The notes: generated by a model from the letters alone, not told the origin. Positions 10,224-19,943 are shown, numbered from the stretch's first letter. The stretch: DNA of 64,000 nucleotides from Polymorphum gilvum SL003B-26A1 (GCF_000192745.1 NC_015259.1:1999001-2063000), one strand, 5' to 3'. Numbers and translations: made by a program.

Positions 10224-10251
10224 TTAAGAGATAATTCAGCGTGTCTCTTAA
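10224..10251. promoter_or_regulatory. inverted repeat upstream of ldtR, candidate operator
   Basis: The arms TTAAGAGA and TCTCTTAA (8 bp each) are separated by 12 bases in an AT-rich stretch 87 bp before ldtR. Two half-sites spaced about two helical turns apart suit a dimeric MarR-type regulator binding its own promoter. I did not find the same pair in front of ldtP, so autoregulation is a guess. Confidence 0.4.
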
Positions 10252-10337
10252 GCGGATTTTAGAAACGCCTCTGTAGGATCGGTCTCAAGGTGGGAAAATA
10301 TCCACCCGAAGACTGGTAGAAAAAGAGGCGCAAACTA

Positions 10338-10850
10338 ATGATCACAGCAACCAGGGCTGTCGATGTAGTGGTTCAGGCCGAGGAGGACGCGGACATCAAG
10401 CCGTTGTACCTCGAAGCGCTGACTCTCGTCGAAAGACTCCACCGACGTCTGCTTGATGTTATCAAGGACGAGTTCGACCGCATGGGCCGGTCCGACGTGA
10501 ACAGCGTGCAGGCCCTGCTGCTGTTCAACATCGGCGACGCCGAACTGACGGCTGGCGAGCTGCGTACCCGCGGCTACTATCTCGGCTCGAACGTCTCCTA
10601 CAATCTCAAGAAGCTCGTCGAGACCGGCTATATCCATCACCAGCGCTCGCGCATGGACCGCCGTTCGGTGCGCGTCAGCCTGACGGCCAAGGGCCAGGAA
10701 GTCGCGCGCATCGTCAACGACCTCTACGAACGCCACATCCTGTCGGTCGAGCAGGTCGGCGAGATCGGCGCCGACGACTTCGCTCAGCTCAACAAGTCGC
10801 TGCGACGGCTGGAACGCTTCTGGACCGACCAGATCCTGTACCGGCTCTGA
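10338..10850 (+). CDS. ldtR: MarR-family regulator LdtR
   Basis: Winged-helix transcription factor of 170 residues. The helix-turn-helix lies around residues 70-115 (LTAGELRTRGYYLGSNVSY then NLKKLVETGYIHHQRS). The wing contains the RMDRRSVRVSLTAKG signature of MarR proteins. The sequence and the placement directly before an L,D-transpeptidase identify it as LdtR, described in Liberibacter and Sinorhizobium as the regulator of ldtP and of osmotic-stress tolerance. It is followed by a strong terminator, so ldtR and ldtP are separate transcripts. The start is ATG 10338; the upstream inverted repeat may be its operator. Confidence 0.9.
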   Translation: MITATRAVDVVVQAEEDADIKPLYLEALTLVERLHRRLLDVIKDEFDRMGRSDVNSVQALLLFNIGDAELTAGELRTRGYYLGSNVSYNLKKLVETGYIHHQRSRMDRRSVRVSLTAKGQEVARIVNDLYERHILSVEQVGEIGADDFAQLNKSLRRLERFWTDQILYRL

Positions 10851-10873
10851 GCCGGCCGCAGGCCGCTTCGCGC

Positions 10874-10906
10874 GAAAACGCCGCCTCCGCCCGAGGCGGC
10901 GTTTTC
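10874..10906 (+). terminator. intrinsic terminator after ldtR
   Basis: A 13-bp perfect stem (GAAAACGCCGCCT / AGGCGGCGTTTTC) closes a 7-base loop 23 bases after the ldtR stop, with a T-rich tail (TGTTTG). The A/T base of the stem makes it usable in either direction, but only ldtR ends here. Confidence 0.9.
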
Positions 10907-11143
10907 TGTTTGTGCAGCGCAGGATTGGCTGCGCCCGGACATGTTTAAGCCATAAACGCCTGACTATTTCCCCGATGAAAGGTGCCGTCGCTCTGCGCCG
11001 CGTGCGCGTGTGTGGCGGTGCGTGATGCCGCGTCGGACGCAGGCCGGCGCATCGGGAACGCCCGACGCTGCAGTTTGTTAAGCATGGGCGTGGTATCGAA
11101 TGGCATTCCCCGGCGGAGCGGGCGGGTCGAAGGAGTTGAACTG

Positions 11144-12448
11144 GTGGTTTTGCGCAATCGTGTCGTTCGAGAAAAGAGCCTGACTTCCGCGAAGGCGGCT
11201 GTGGCCCTGGCGCTCGCCGGGTTCGGAATCGGAGCCGGCGTCCAATCGGTGACGGCCTCGCCGCTCGAGGCCCTGCGCCAGTACAACCAGCGCATCGAAT
11301 GGGAAGACCGTTTCGACGCCACGATGGAAAGCCTCGAAGCGATCAAGTCGTCCAAGCCGACCCTGTCGCCCGAGACCGCGGACTATCTCGCCGCGGCGAT
11401 CAACCGCTACCAGTTCATCGTCCAGCAGGGCGGCTGGGGCAAGGTGCAGTCCAGCCGCCACGGCTTGCGCATCGGCGCCCAGGACGCGAGCGTCGTCGCT
11501 CTTCGCCGCCGCCTGATTGCCTCCGGCGATCTGGAGCAGACAGCCGGCCTGTCCGATACCTTCGATTCCTACGTTGATGCCGCCGTACGCCGCTTTCAGG
11601 TCCGTCACGGGCTGATCCCCGACGGCGTGGTGGGCCAGACCACGGTCGTTGCCCTCAACGTGCCGGCGGAGGTCCGCCTGCAGCAACTCGAGACCAACCT
11701 CGTCCGGTTGCGCTCCATGTCGGGCTTCCTCGGCGATCGTTATGTCATGGTCAATATCCCGGCGGCCGAGATCGAGGCGGTCGAGAACGGCCGCGTGCGC
11801 TCGCGCCACACCGCGGTGGTCGGCAAGATCGATCGCCAGACGCCGATCCTGAACAGCAAGATCTACGAGCTGAACTTCAATCCCTACTGGACCGTGCCGG
11901 TCTCCATCATCCGCAAGGACCTGATCCCGAAGATGAAGGAGGATCCGGAGTACCTGGCGAAGAACAAGATCCGCATCTTCGACTGGAAGAACAACGAGCT
12001 CAGCTGGCAGCAGATCGACTGGAACACCGACGAGGCGACCCAGTACCAGTTCCGTCAGGAGCCGGGCGACATCAATTCGCTGGGCAGCGTGCGCATCAAC
12101 TTCCACAACCAGCACCAGGTCTACCTGCACGACACGCCGTCCAAGTCGCTGTTCGGCAGCGACTACCGGTTCCATTCGTCGGGCTGTGTGCGGGTGCAGA
12201 ACGTGCGCGAACTCGTCACCTGGATGCTGGAATCGACCACGCCGGACTGGAGCCGGGCCCGCGTGGACGAGACCATCCGCATGGGTGTGCGCGAGGACGT
12301 CAAGCTGAAGACGCAGGTGCCGCTGTACATGACCTACGTGACCGCCTGGTCGACCGACGAGGGCATCGTCCACTTCCGCGACGACATCTACAACCGCGAC
12401 GGCCTCTATGCCAACGAGGTCGCGGATCTGCTGCCGGCCTATCGCTGA
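11144..12448 (+). CDS. ldtP: L,D-transpeptidase LdtP (YkuD domain)
   Basis: Periplasmic peptidoglycan enzyme that forms 3-3 cross-links (or attaches proteins) using a catalytic cysteine. From the GTG at 11144 it has 434 residues: a signal segment (about residues 10-40, basic N-terminus then hydrophobic run), a peptidoglycan-binding domain (about 110-170, YVDAAVRRFQVRHGL), then the YkuD domain (about 200-370) with H344 and C348 in HSSGCVRV. I chose GTG 11144 because AAGGAG sits eight bases upstream; an earlier ATG at 11084 would place 20 odd residues before the signal peptide. It lies next to ldtR, its expected regulator, and ends at a terminator. Confidence 0.93.
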   Translation: MVLRNRVVREKSLTSAKAAVALALAGFGIGAGVQSVTASPLEALRQYNQRIEWEDRFDATMESLEAIKSSKPTLSPETADYLAAAINRYQFIVQQGGWGKVQSSRHGLRIGAQDASVVALRRRLIASGDLEQTAGLSDTFDSYVDAAVRRFQVRHGLIPDGVVGQTTVVALNVPAEVRLQQLETNLVRLRSMSGFLGDRYVMVNIPAAEIEAVENGRVRSRHTAVVGKIDRQTPILNSKIYELNFNPYWTVPVSIIRKDLIPKMKEDPEYLAKNKIRIFDWKNNELSWQQIDWNTDEATQYQFRQEPGDINSLGSVRINFHNQHQVYLHDTPSKSLFGSDYRFHSSGCVRVQNVRELVTWMLESTTPDWSRARVDETIRMGVREDVKLKTQVPLYMTYVTAWSTDEGIVHFRDDIYNRDGLYANEVADLLPAYR

Positions 12449-12480
12449 GGTCGCCGGTCGGCACGAAGTATCGAGGGATC

Positions 12481-12502
12481 GGACCGAGTCCGGTCCCTTT
12501 TT
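12481..12502 (+). terminator. intrinsic terminator after ldtP
   Basis: GGACCG-AGTC-CGGTCC forms a 6-bp GC stem with a 4-base loop, followed at once by CTTTTT, 33 bases after the ldtP stop. Confidence 0.8.
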
Positions 12503-12595
12503 CGTTGCGCTCGGCAGCGGTGGAGGCGTCGGGGACTTGCGCCGACGTCCGGAGTCGGGCTCAGTATGGCAGCGCTTGGCAGGTACGAGGGACGG

Positions 12596-12796
12596 ATGAG
12601 CGGGCAGGGGAGGCCGGACGGCGAGGTCTATCTGGAGTTCCTGCCGGTGGGCCGGCAGGTGAAGGTGACGGCCATCGATGCGGCGACCGGCGTCGAGGTC
12701 TCGGTGATGGGGCCGTCCAGCGCGGCAGCCGCCGATCTCAAGGCGCTGGCGCTGCGCAAGCTGAACCGCCGCCTGGCGGACCTTGGCGAGCCATGA
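12596..12796 (+). CDS. small conserved protein upstream of glyA (possibly DUF6898)
   Basis: About 66 residues. The sequence forms two or three beta strands (EVYLEFLPVGRQVKVTAIDA, then TGVEVSVMGP) and a C-terminal helix rich in Leu and Arg (LKALALRKLNRRLADL). Function unknown. Similar small proteins occur before glyA in Hyphomicrobiales, and I think the DUF6898 label applies, without certainty. I prefer ATG 12596 (GAGGGACGG just upstream) over ATG 12566, which has no ribosome site. It is 201 bp before glyA, and that gap shows no clear riboswitch or terminator. Confidence 0.6.
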   Translation: MSGQGRPDGEVYLEFLPVGRQVKVTAIDAATGVEVSVMGPSSAAAADLKALALRKLNRRLADLGEP

Positions 12797-12997
12797 CGGG
12801 CCCTTGGTGCCCTCCGGGTTGGGCAAGGCGGGACACCTGCCGCGCATGCGGCGCGCTGGCACTTGGTTCGCCCGGTTCTCTATGTTAAGTGCTGACCCTC
12901 GAAATCGGGACGTCCCGGAATCGTCGCCGCGTGCGGCATGCGACCGGATCGGACGTGCCCCTTGGACCACGCGACAATCGCCAAGAAGGACCATGCC

Positions 12998-14311
12998 ATG
13001 TCGATGACGGATATCTCGGCCGGCCAGTCGACCTTTTCCGGTTTCTTCACCCGCGGCCTCGCCGAGGCCGATCCGGACGTCTTCGACGCCATCCGGAAGG
13101 AAACCGGACGCCAGCAGCACGAGATCGAACTGATCGCGTCCGAAAACATCGTCTCCAAGGCGGTGCTTGAGGCGCAGGGCTCGGTCCTGACCAACAAGTA
13201 TGCCGAAGGCTATCCCGGCCGGCGCTACTATGGCGGCTGCCAGTATGTCGACATCGTCGAGAATCTCGCCATCGAGCGGGCCAAGACGCTGTTCGGCTGC
13301 GCTTTCGCCAATGTCCAGCCAAACTCCGGCTCGCAGATGAACCAGGCGGTGTTCCTCGCCCTGCTGCAGCCGGGCGACACCTTCATGGGCCTCGATCTGA
13401 ATTCCGGCGGTCACCTGACCCACGGTTCGTCGGTCAACATGTCCGGCAAGTGGTTCAACGTCGTCTCCTACGGCGTGCGCAAGGACGATCACCTGCTCGA
13501 CATGGACGAGATCGAGCGTCTCGCCCATGTCCACAAGCCGAAGCTGATCATCGCCGGCGGCACGGCCTATTCGCGCATCTGGGACTGGAAAAGGTTCCGC
13601 GAGATCGCCGACGCGGTCGGCGCCTGGCTGATGGTCGACATGGCTCATATCGCCGGTCTCGTCGCCGGCGGCGTGCATCCCTCGCCGATCCCCCACGCCC
13701 ACGTCGTGACCACGACGACACACAAGTCGCTCCGCGGCCCGCGCGGCGGCATGATCCTGACCAACGACGAGGACCTTGCCAAGAAGGTCAATTCGGCGGT
13801 GTTCCCCGGGCTGCAGGGCGGCCCGCTGATGCATGTCATCGCCGCAAAGGCGGTCGCTTTCGGCGAGGCGCTGCAGCCCGCCTTCAAGACCTATGCCGCT
13901 GATGTCGTCGCCAATGCCAAGGCGCTGGCCCAGACCCTGAAGGAGCAGGGGCTGGACATCGTCTCCGGCGGCACTGACAATCATCTCATGCTGGTCGACC
14001 TGCGTCCGAAGAACGCCACCGGCAAGAAGGCTGAGGCGGCGCTTGGTCGGGCCAATATCACCTGCAACAAGAATGGCATCCCGTTCGACCCGGAAAAGCC
14101 GTTCGTCACCTCCGGCGTCCGCCTCGGCACGCCGGCCGGCACCACGCGCGGCTTCGGTCTGGCCGAATTCCGCGAGATCGGCCTGCTGATCACCGAGGTG
14201 CTCGACGGCCTGAAGGCTGCCAACAGCGAGGAGGGCAACGCCGCGGTCGAAGCCGCCGTCAAGGCCAAGGTCGAGGCCTTGACCGCACGGTTCCCGATCT
14301 ACCCGGCCTGA
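12998..14311 (+). CDS. glyA: serine hydroxymethyltransferase
   Basis: PLP enzyme interconverting serine plus tetrahydrofolate with glycine plus 5,10-methylene-tetrahydrofolate, the main entry of one-carbon units. It has 437 residues. The PLP lysine is K243 in [14 protein letters not shown], and the folate/active-site stretch [15 protein letters not shown] is at about 66-80. The start ATG 12998 follows AAGAAGGA by seven to eight bases; ATGs at 12993 (out of frame) and 13004 are less likely. First of a co-directional run glyA-nrdR-ribD-ribE-ribH-nusB-thiL, the standard alphaproteobacterial order. Its product could also feed the folate pool used by sarcosine oxidase encoded in this window. Confidence 0.98.
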   Translation: MSMTDISAGQSTFSGFFTRGLAEADPDVFDAIRKETGRQQHEIELIASENIVSKAVLEAQGSVLTNKYAEGYPGRRYYGGCQYVDIVENLAIERAKTLFGCAFANVQPNSGSQMNQAVFLALLQPGDTFMGLDLNSGGHLTHGSSVNMSGKWFNVVSYGVRKDDHLLDMDEIERLAHVHKPKLIIAGGTAYSRIWDWKRFREIADAVGAWLMVDMAHIAGLVAGGVHPSPIPHAHVVTTTTHKSLRGPRGGMILTNDEDLAKKVNSAVFPGLQGGPLMHVIAAKAVAFGEALQPAFKTYAADVVANAKALAQTLKEQGLDIVSGGTDNHLMLVDLRPKNATGKKAEAALGRANITCNKNGIPFDPEKPFVTSGVRLGTPAGTTRGFGLAEFREIGLLITEVLDGLKAANSEEGNAAVEAAVKAKVEALTARFPIYPA

Positions 14312-14341
14312 CCCCGCAGGGGAGGCGAAGGAGCAGGCTAC

Positions 14342-14818
14342 ATGCGGTGCCCGTTCTGCGGCGGCGACGAGACCCAGGTCAAGGATTCGCGGCCTACGGA
14401 AGACAACACGGCGATCCGGCGCAGGCGGGTCTGTTCCACCTGCGGCGGTCGCTTCACGACCTTCGAGCGCGTGCAGCTGCGCGAGCTGATGGTCGTCAAG
14501 CGCTCCGGCCGGCGGGTGCCGTTCGACCGCGACAAGCTGATACACTCGGTCCAGATCGCGGTGCGCAAGCGTCCGGTCGACCCGGAGCGCATCGAACGCA
14601 TGGTCAGCGGCATCGTCCGCCAGTTGGAAAGCTCCGGCGAGGGCGAGGTGACGTCGGAAACGATCGGCACTCATGTCATGGAAGGCCTGAAAGCCATCGA
14701 CGACGTTGCCTATGTCCGCTTCGCCTCCGTCTACAAGAACTTCCGCGAGGCGAAGGACTTCGAGGCACTGCTCGGCGAACTGAGTGGCCCGGCCGACGAG
14801 GCGCTGGAGGAAACGTGA
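14342..14818 (+). CDS. nrdR: ribonucleotide reductase repressor NrdR
   Basis: Zinc-ribbon and ATP-cone repressor of ribonucleotide reductase genes. The 158 residues carry zinc ligands C3, C6, C31 and C34 ([10 protein letters not shown] and [10 protein letters not shown]). The ATP-cone follows at about 46-136 ([17 protein letters not shown]). It sits 30 bp after glyA and its TGA overlaps the GTG of ribD (GTGA at 14815), implying coupled translation. Length and motifs are standard. NrdR boxes would be expected upstream of nrd genes, none of which are in the window. Confidence 0.97.
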   Translation: MRCPFCGGDETQVKDSRPTEDNTAIRRRRVCSTCGGRFTTFERVQLRELMVVKRSGRRVPFDRDKLIHSVQIAVRKRPVDPERIERMVSGIVRQLESSGEGEVTSETIGTHVMEGLKAIDDVAYVRFASVYKNFREAKDFEALLGELSGPADEALEET

Positions 14819-15981
14819 CCGGCGCCGGCAGTGCGGAGGCATCCGGTGCGGCTGTGGCGGGCGTCGTCTGCGACATCGACCGCCGCTACATGGCCGCCGC
14901 CGTCGCGCTTGCGCGTCGCGGCCTCGGCCGGGTGTGGCCGAACCCCTCCGTCGGCGCGCTGATCGTCGCAGACACGGGCGGCGCGCCTGTCGTGGTCGGC
15001 CGCGGCGTGACCTCGCCTCCCGGCGGTCCGCATGCCGAGGTCAACGCCCTGCGTCAGGCCGGCGACAGGGCGCGCGGCGCGACCTGCTACGTGACGCTCG
15101 AACCCTGTTCCCACCACGGCCGCACGCCGCCGTGTTCGGCCGCGCTCGTGTCGGCGGGAGTCCGGAGGGTTGTGATAGGGATTGCGGACCCCAATAGGAG
15201 GGTTTCAGGACGCGGAATCGGCATGCTGAGGGACGCCGGAATCGCGGTGACGGTCGGCGTCGAGGCGGTCGCGTGCCGCGACCTGCACCTTGGCCACAGC
15301 CTGCGCGTTCTGGCCCAGCGACCGGCCGTCACGCTCAAGCTGGCGCTGTCGGCGGACGGCTTCATCGGTCGGCTCGGCGCGGGGCAGATCGCCATCACCG
15401 GCTCGCTTTCCAAGCGTTTCGCCCACGGCATCCGGGCACGGAGCGACGGCATCCTCGTCGGCGTCGGCACCGTCCTTGCCGACGATCCGCAACTGACCTG
15501 CCGGCTTCCCGGCCTTGAGGGCCGCTCGCCCGTGCGCGTCGTCCTCGATCCGAACGCGCGCCTGCCGCTCGGCAGCCGGCTGGTGCGCAGCGCCGCCGAG
15601 GTCCCCGTGTGGGCCGTCGTCGCCAACGCCGCCGACCCGGACCGGCTCGGCGCTCTCGCCCGTGCCGGCGTCCTCATTATCCGCGTTCCGGCCGGACCGG
15701 AGGGGATCGATCCGCTCGTCGCGCTGACCGCGCTGTCCGCCCGCGGCATCACCCGCGTGATGGTCGAAGGCGGCTCCCGGGTCGCCGCAGCGTTCCTGCG
15801 CGCCGACATGGTCGATGAGGCCTGGCTGGTCCATGGGCCGGCGTCGCTCGGCGCCGGCGGCGTCCTGCCGTTCGGCGCGGAGGGAGCCGACGCGTTGGCG
15901 GGCACAGGCCGGTTTCATGTGGTGGAGACCGGGATCTGGGGCGAGGACCATTATGTCCGCTACCGCCGAAAGGAGGCCTGA
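14815..15981 (+). CDS. ribD: bifunctional riboflavin deaminase/reductase RibD
   Basis: Carries out two steps of riboflavin synthesis: deamination of the pyrimidine formed by GTP cyclohydrolase II, then NADPH-dependent reduction of the ribosyl group. It has 388 residues. The N-terminal deaminase domain (about 24-150) has zinc ligands H73, C98 and C107 with E75 ([10 protein letters not shown] and [12 protein letters not shown]). The C-terminal reductase domain (about 158-385) begins [16 protein letters not shown]. The GTG start at 14815 overlaps the nrdR stop and has GGAGG five bases upstream. It stops two bases before ribE. The N-terminal 20 residues are a short, poorly conserved lead. Confidence 0.96.
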   Translation: MTGAGSAEASGAAVAGVVCDIDRRYMAAAVALARRGLGRVWPNPSVGALIVADTGGAPVVVGRGVTSPPGGPHAEVNALRQAGDRARGATCYVTLEPCSHHGRTPPCSAALVSAGVRRVVIGIADPNRRVSGRGIGMLRDAGIAVTVGVEAVACRDLHLGHSLRVLAQRPAVTLKLALSADGFIGRLGAGQIAITGSLSKRFAHGIRARSDGILVGVGTVLADDPQLTCRLPGLEGRSPVRVVLDPNARLPLGSRLVRSAAEVPVWAVVANAADPDRLGALARAGVLIIRVPAGPEGIDPLVALTALSARGITRVMVEGGSRVAAAFLRADMVDEAWLVHGPASLGAGGVLPFGAEGADALAGTGRFHVVETGIWGEDHYVRYRRKEA

Positions 15982-15982
15982 C

Positions 15983-16588
15983 ATGTTCACCGGTATCGTC
16001 ACCGACGTCGGAACGATCCTTCGCGTCGAGTCCATTCCGGCCGGGAGGCGCACGAGAATCGCAACGGCTTACGATCCCGACACGATCGACATCGGCGCCT
16101 CGATCGCCTGCGGCGGTCCCTGCCACACGGTGACCGCCAAGGGCCGCACCGGCGGCGTCAACTGGTTCGAGGTCGAATCGGGCGCCGAGACCTTGCGCCT
16201 GACCACGGTCAGCGACTGGACGGCGGGCATGCGGCTCAATCTGGAGCGGTCGCTGATGCTCGGCGCCGAACTGGGCGGGCATCTGGTGCTCGGCCATGTC
16301 GATGGTACGGCCACAATTCTGGAGCGGCGCGACCATCCGGAGTCGGTCTATTTCCGCTTCGAGGCCCCCGCCGGCCTCGCCCGGTTCATCGCCCGCAAGG
16401 GCTCGGTCGCTTTGGACGGCACCTCGCTGACGGTCAATGAGGTTGAGGGCGACAGCTTCTCGGTGTTCCTCATCCCCCATACGCTGCAAGTCACGACCTG
16501 GGCGGAACGGCACGCGGGCGACCGCGTGAACCTTGAAGTTGACATGATGGCGCGCTATGCTGCGCGCCTCGCCGAGTACCATGCCTGA
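15983..16588 (+). CDS. ribE: riboflavin synthase, alpha subunit
   Basis: Dismutates two 6,7-dimethyl-8-ribityllumazine molecules to riboflavin and the pyrimidine precursor. The 201 residues form two tandem lumazine-binding domains: MFTGIVTDVG begins the first, and LVLGHVDGTATI begins the second. The substrate loop of domain one reads IACGGPCHTVTA, slightly altered from the usual IAC-x-GVCLTV, while domain two keeps GTSLTVNEV. A strong AGGAGG lies seven bases before ATG 15983. The gene begins one base after the ribD stop. Some genomes call it ribC. Confidence 0.96.
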   Translation: MFTGIVTDVGTILRVESIPAGRRTRIATAYDPDTIDIGASIACGGPCHTVTAKGRTGGVNWFEVESGAETLRLTTVSDWTAGMRLNLERSLMLGAELGGHLVLGHVDGTATILERRDHPESVYFRFEAPAGLARFIARKGSVALDGTSLTVNEVEGDSFSVFLIPHTLQVTTWAERHAGDRVNLEVDMMARYAARLAEYHA

Positions 16589-16676
16589 CCGCCCGGCTCC
16601 GCCGGCATAAGCACTGGACAAATCCGGACGGGCGTGGTTCCTGACCCGGCCCTCTCGAAGAAAGACGACCGATCCC

Positions 16677-17126
16677 ATGAGCTCCGCGCCGCACGTTCTG
16701 ATCATCGAAGCCCGCTTCTACGCCGACATCGCCGACGCGCTGTTCCAGGGCGCGTCCCGTGTGCTGGAAGATGCCGGCGCCACCTACGAACGGCTGTTCG
16801 TGCCGGGAGTTCTGGAGATCCCGGCTGCGCTCTCGATGGTACTGACCGCCATGGAGAACGAGGGCGTGATCTATGACGGCTTCGTGTTGCTCGGCTGCGT
16901 GATCCGGGGCGAGACCTCGCACTACGACATCGTCGCCAACGAGTCGGCGCGCGCGGTGATGAACCTGGTGATCGATGCCGACCTCGCGCTCGGCAACGGC
17001 ATTCTGACGGTCGAGAACGGCGACCAGGCCTGGGCCAGGGCCCGTCCCGACCAGAAGGACAAAGGCGGTTTTGCGGCCAAGGCGGCGCTCGACATGATCC
17101 GCCTGCGGGAAAGGCTTGGAGTCTGA
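16677..17126 (+). CDS. ribH: 6,7-dimethyl-8-ribityllumazine synthase
   Basis: Condenses 5-amino-6-ribitylamino-uracil with dihydroxybutanone phosphate to the lumazine that RibE uses; usually an icosahedral or decameric cytosolic shell. The 149 residues include the catalytic stretch [18 protein letters not shown] with the conserved histidine, and the [12 protein letters not shown] segment that binds the pyrimidine. ATG 16677 is the first start in frame; the 88 bp after ribE contain no obvious terminator, so it is probably still in the operon. NusB follows after 6 bp. The dihydroxybutanone-phosphate synthase gene (ribB/ribBA) is not in the window. Confidence 0.97.
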   Translation: MSSAPHVLIIEARFYADIADALFQGASRVLEDAGATYERLFVPGVLEIPAALSMVLTAMENEGVIYDGFVLLGCVIRGETSHYDIVANESARAVMNLVIDADLALGNGILTVENGDQAWARARPDQKDKGGFAAKAALDMIRLRERLGV

Positions 17127-17132
17127 ACGGAC

Positions 17133-17648
17133 ATGACCGACAAGGTCGCACATGAAGGGGGCCGAGACGCCCGTCCGGCGAACAAGCGCGGCGCGGCCCG
17201 GCTCGGCGCCGTCCAGGCGCTCTACCAGATGGACATAGGCGGTGCTTCGCTGACCGATGTCGTCAATGAATTCACAGCCTTCCGGCTCGGCAAGGAGCTC
17301 GACGGCGCGCAGTACCGCGAGGCCGACGAACTCTGGTTCAAGGACGTCGTCAAGGGTGTGGTGGAGGAACAGCGAAAGCTCGATCCGTTCATCCACACCG
17401 CACTGGTCGAGGACTGGCCGCTGCGGCGGATCGACAGCCTGCTGCGCGCGATCCTGCGTGCGGGCGCCTACGAGTTGCTGCGTCGACGCGACGTTCCGGC
17501 CCGCGTCATCATCTCCGAATACATCGACGTCGCAAAGGCCTTCTACGCCGAGGACGAACCGCGTCTGGTCAACGGTGTGCTCGACCGTCTCGCGCATGAA
17601 TTGCGCACGGGCGAGTTCGCGGCCAAGGACGGTACCGGCGAGGGCTGA
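17133..17648 (+). CDS. nusB: transcription antitermination factor NusB
   Basis: All-helical RNA-binding protein that joins NusE (S10), NusA and NusG at boxA to prevent premature termination, mainly in rRNA operons. The 171 residues show [16 protein letters not shown] near the N-terminus and [19 protein letters not shown], then FVNG-like [14 protein letters not shown], at the C-terminus, the typical NusB ending. It is 6 bp after ribH and 2 bp before thiL, the usual neighbour in alphaproteobacteria. The first 20 residues are polar and disordered. Confidence 0.97.
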   Translation: MTDKVAHEGGRDARPANKRGAARLGAVQALYQMDIGGASLTDVVNEFTAFRLGKELDGAQYREADELWFKDVVKGVVEEQRKLDPFIHTALVEDWPLRRIDSLLRAILRAGAYELLRRRDVPARVIISEYIDVAKAFYAEDEPRLVNGVLDRLAHELRTGEFAAKDGTGEG

Positions 17649-17650
17649 CG

Positions 17651-18649
17651 ATGGTCGCCGACAGGCCGCATGAATTCGACCTGATCGCGCGCTATTTCGC
17701 GCCGCTTGCCACCGATCCGGGCTGTCTTGCCCTGACCGACGACGCAGCCGCGCTCACGCCGTCACCGGGCACCGATCTGGTCCTGACCAAGGACATGCTC
17801 GCCGCCGGGGTCCATTTCTTTCCGGGTGATCCGCCCGACAGCATCGCCGCCAAGGCGCTGCGGGTGAACCTGTCCGACCTTGCCGCAAAGGGCGCCCGGC
17901 CTCGGGCCTACCTGCTCGGACTGGCGCTGCAAGACGACTGGACCGAGGACTGGCTTGCGGCCTTTTCGGCCGGCCTTGCCGCCGACCAGGCGCGCTTCGG
18001 CCTGTCCCTCTATGGCGGAGACACGATCCGCTCGGGAGCAGGCCTTGTGGTGTCGGTCACCGCGATCGGCGAGGTGCCTGCCGGGCGGACGGTGCGGCGC
18101 AACGGCGCCAGGCCCGGAGACCGGATCTTCGTCACCGGCACGATCGGCGACGCGGCCCTCGGCCTGCGCCTGCGCTTGGATCCCGGGCTTGCCGACCGAC
18201 TCGGACTTGCCGCGCAGGAGCGGGAACACCTGCTGCGCCGCTATCTGTGGCCCGAGCCGCGCACGGCACTTGCCGCCGCCATCCTCGATCACGCCAGCGC
18301 CTCGATCGACGTCTCCGACGGCCTTGCCGCCGATGCCGGTCACGTCTGCCGGGAATCCCGTGTCGACGGCGTCATCGACGTCGATCTCGTGCCGTTCTCG
18401 CCGGCCGCCCGCGGGGTGCGAGCGCAGGATCCCGGTCTCGGGCTCGCCTGCCTGACCGGCGGAGACGACTACGAGATCCTCGCCTGCGTTCCGCCGCAGG
18501 CCTGCGACGGATTTGTCGCCGCCGCGGCCGACGCCGGCGTTGCGGTCAGTTGCATCGGCGAGGTTGCCGAAGGTGGCGGTCGGCTGACGTTCACGCAGGG
18601 CGGACGGCCCGTCCAGGTTTCGGACGGGGGCGGCTTCCGTCACTTCTAG
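17651..18649 (+). CDS. thiL: thiamine-monophosphate kinase
   Basis: ATP-dependent phosphorylation of thiamine monophosphate to thiamine pyrophosphate, last step of cofactor synthesis. The 332 residues have the AIRS/PurM-like fold: FDLIARYFAPLA at the N-terminus, TDDAAALTP (Mg/ATP site), TKDMLAAGVHFF, NLSDLAAKGARPRAYLLGL and the second-half SIDVSDGLAADAGH and LTGGDDYEIL. All metal- and nucleotide-binding segments look intact. ATG 17651 is two bases from the nusB stop, so the genes are coupled. It ends the glyA-thiL run; 67 bp separate it from an MFS gene. Confidence 0.96.
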   Translation: MVADRPHEFDLIARYFAPLATDPGCLALTDDAAALTPSPGTDLVLTKDMLAAGVHFFPGDPPDSIAAKALRVNLSDLAAKGARPRAYLLGLALQDDWTEDWLAAFSAGLAADQARFGLSLYGGDTIRSGAGLVVSVTAIGEVPAGRTVRRNGARPGDRIFVTGTIGDAALGLRLRLDPGLADRLGLAAQEREHLLRRYLWPEPRTALAAAILDHASASIDVSDGLAADAGHVCRESRVDGVIDVDLVPFSPAARGVRAQDPGLGLACLTGGDDYEILACVPPQACDGFVAAAADAGVAVSCIGEVAEGGGRLTFTQGGRPVQVSDGGGFRHF

Positions 18650-18716
18650 CTGCTCCACCCGTCGCGGCAGTCCAGTAGGACGGCTCGCCCGCAGGAGGGA
18701 GATCGAGGATAGGTCA

Positions 18717-19943
18717 ATGAGTGCAGTCGGCGGCGCCGGTGCGGAATTCGTGGACAACCGGCTTGCCAAACGCAACGCCGTGCTGCTGGCGCTTGCCCAG
18801 GCGCTCGGCGGCGCCTCGGCTTCGATCGTGATCGCGACGGCGTCGCTTGTCGGCAACAGCCTGCTCGGTGCCGACAAGTCGCTTGCGACGCTGCCGGTTT
18901 CCTTCATGGTCCTCGGCACCGCGATCGGCACCCTGCCGGCGGGTGCGATCATGCGCCGCTATGGCCGGCGCGCCGGTTTCATGGGCGCCTCCGCTTTCGG
19001 CATCGCCGCGGCCCTGCTTTCCGCCTACGCGGTCCTGGACGGCAATTTTCCCCTGTTCATCCTCGGCTGTGCCGGCACCGGCTTTGTCGGCGCTTTCGTT
19101 CAACAGTTCCGCTTCGCGGCGGCCGACACCGCGAGCGAGACATTCAAGCCCAAGGCGATCTCCTGGGTTCTTGCCGGCGGCGTGCTGGCCGGCATCGTCG
19201 GCCCGCAGACTGTGATCGCGACCAAGGACTTGTTCGCGCCGATCCTGTTCGCCGGCACGTATCTGGCGCTGGCAGGCCTGTCCCTTGCCGCGCTGGTGGT
19301 GCTGTTCTTCCTGCGCGTGCCGCCGCCGGCACGCGCCGCGTCCGGTGCGGCGATCGGCCGGCCGCTGTCGGTGATCGTGCGCCAGCCGGTATTCATCGTC
19401 GCGGCGGCGTGCGGCGTGTGTTCCTACGCGCTCATGAGCCTGGTGATGACGGCCACGCCACTGGCCATGATCGGCTGCGGCCTGACGCAGACCGATGCCG
19501 CGCTGGCGATCCAGTGGCACGTGCTGGCCATGTTCGGGCCGAGTTTCTTCACCGGATCGTTGATCGCCCGCTACGGCGCGGCGCGGATTGTGATCGTCGG
19601 CCTGGCCTTGCTTGCCGGCTGCGCGGTGGTCGCGTTGATGGGCGTCGAAGTCATGCACTTCTGGGTGGCACTCGTGCTGCTCGGCCTGGGCTGGAACTTC
19701 GGCTTCATCGGCGCGACGGCAATGCTGTCGCGCGCCTACCGGCCGCAGGAACGCAACACGGTCCAGGCGTTCAACGACTTCCTGGTCTTCGGCTTCGTCG
19801 CCTTCGCCTCGTTCTCATCCGGTCACCTCCTTCACAATTTCGGCTGGGGCACGGTCAATCTCCTCGTGTTCCCGGTCTCTGCCGTCTGTCTTGCGCTGAT
19901 CGGCTGGCTCGCGCTGTACGACCGCCGGGAAGGCGCGCCCTAG
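18717..19943 (+). CDS. MFS transporter, 12-helix
   Basis: Inner-membrane secondary carrier of 408 residues with about 12 predicted helices. The first cytosolic loop has GAIMRRYGRRAGFMG, the MFS motif-A-like segment. The second half has a loop with RYGAARIVI. The substrate cannot be read from the sequence; the protein resembles the YcaD/bacilysin-exporter-like MFS group found beside unrelated genes in many proteobacteria. The start is ATG 18717. The gene follows thiL and precedes hppA on the same strand, with 188 bp before hppA, so it is likely a separate unit. Confidence 0.88.
   Translation: MSAVGGAGAEFVDNRLAKRNAVLLALAQALGGASASIVIATASLVGNSLLGADKSLATLPVSFMVLGTAIGTLPAGAIMRRYGRRAGFMGASAFGIAAALLSAYAVLDGNFPLFILGCAGTGFVGAFVQQFRFAAADTASETFKPKAISWVLAGGVLAGIVGPQTVIATKDLFAPILFAGTYLALAGLSLAALVVLFFLRVPPPARAASGAAIGRPLSVIVRQPVFIVAAACGVCSYALMSLVMTATPLAMIGCGLTQTDAALAIQWHVLAMFGPSFFTGSLIARYGAARIVIVGLALLAGCAVVALMGVEVMHFWVALVLLGLGWNFGFIGATAMLSRAYRPQERNTVQAFNDFLVFGFVAFASFSSGHLLHNFGWGTVNLLVFPVSAVCLALIGWLALYDRREGAP

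Noticed and set aside
11078-14842. A 1254-codon minus-strand open frame across ldtP, glyA and nrdR
   Set aside because: It crosses several secure plus-strand genes and has no recognisable domain; high GC at third positions removes antisense stops.
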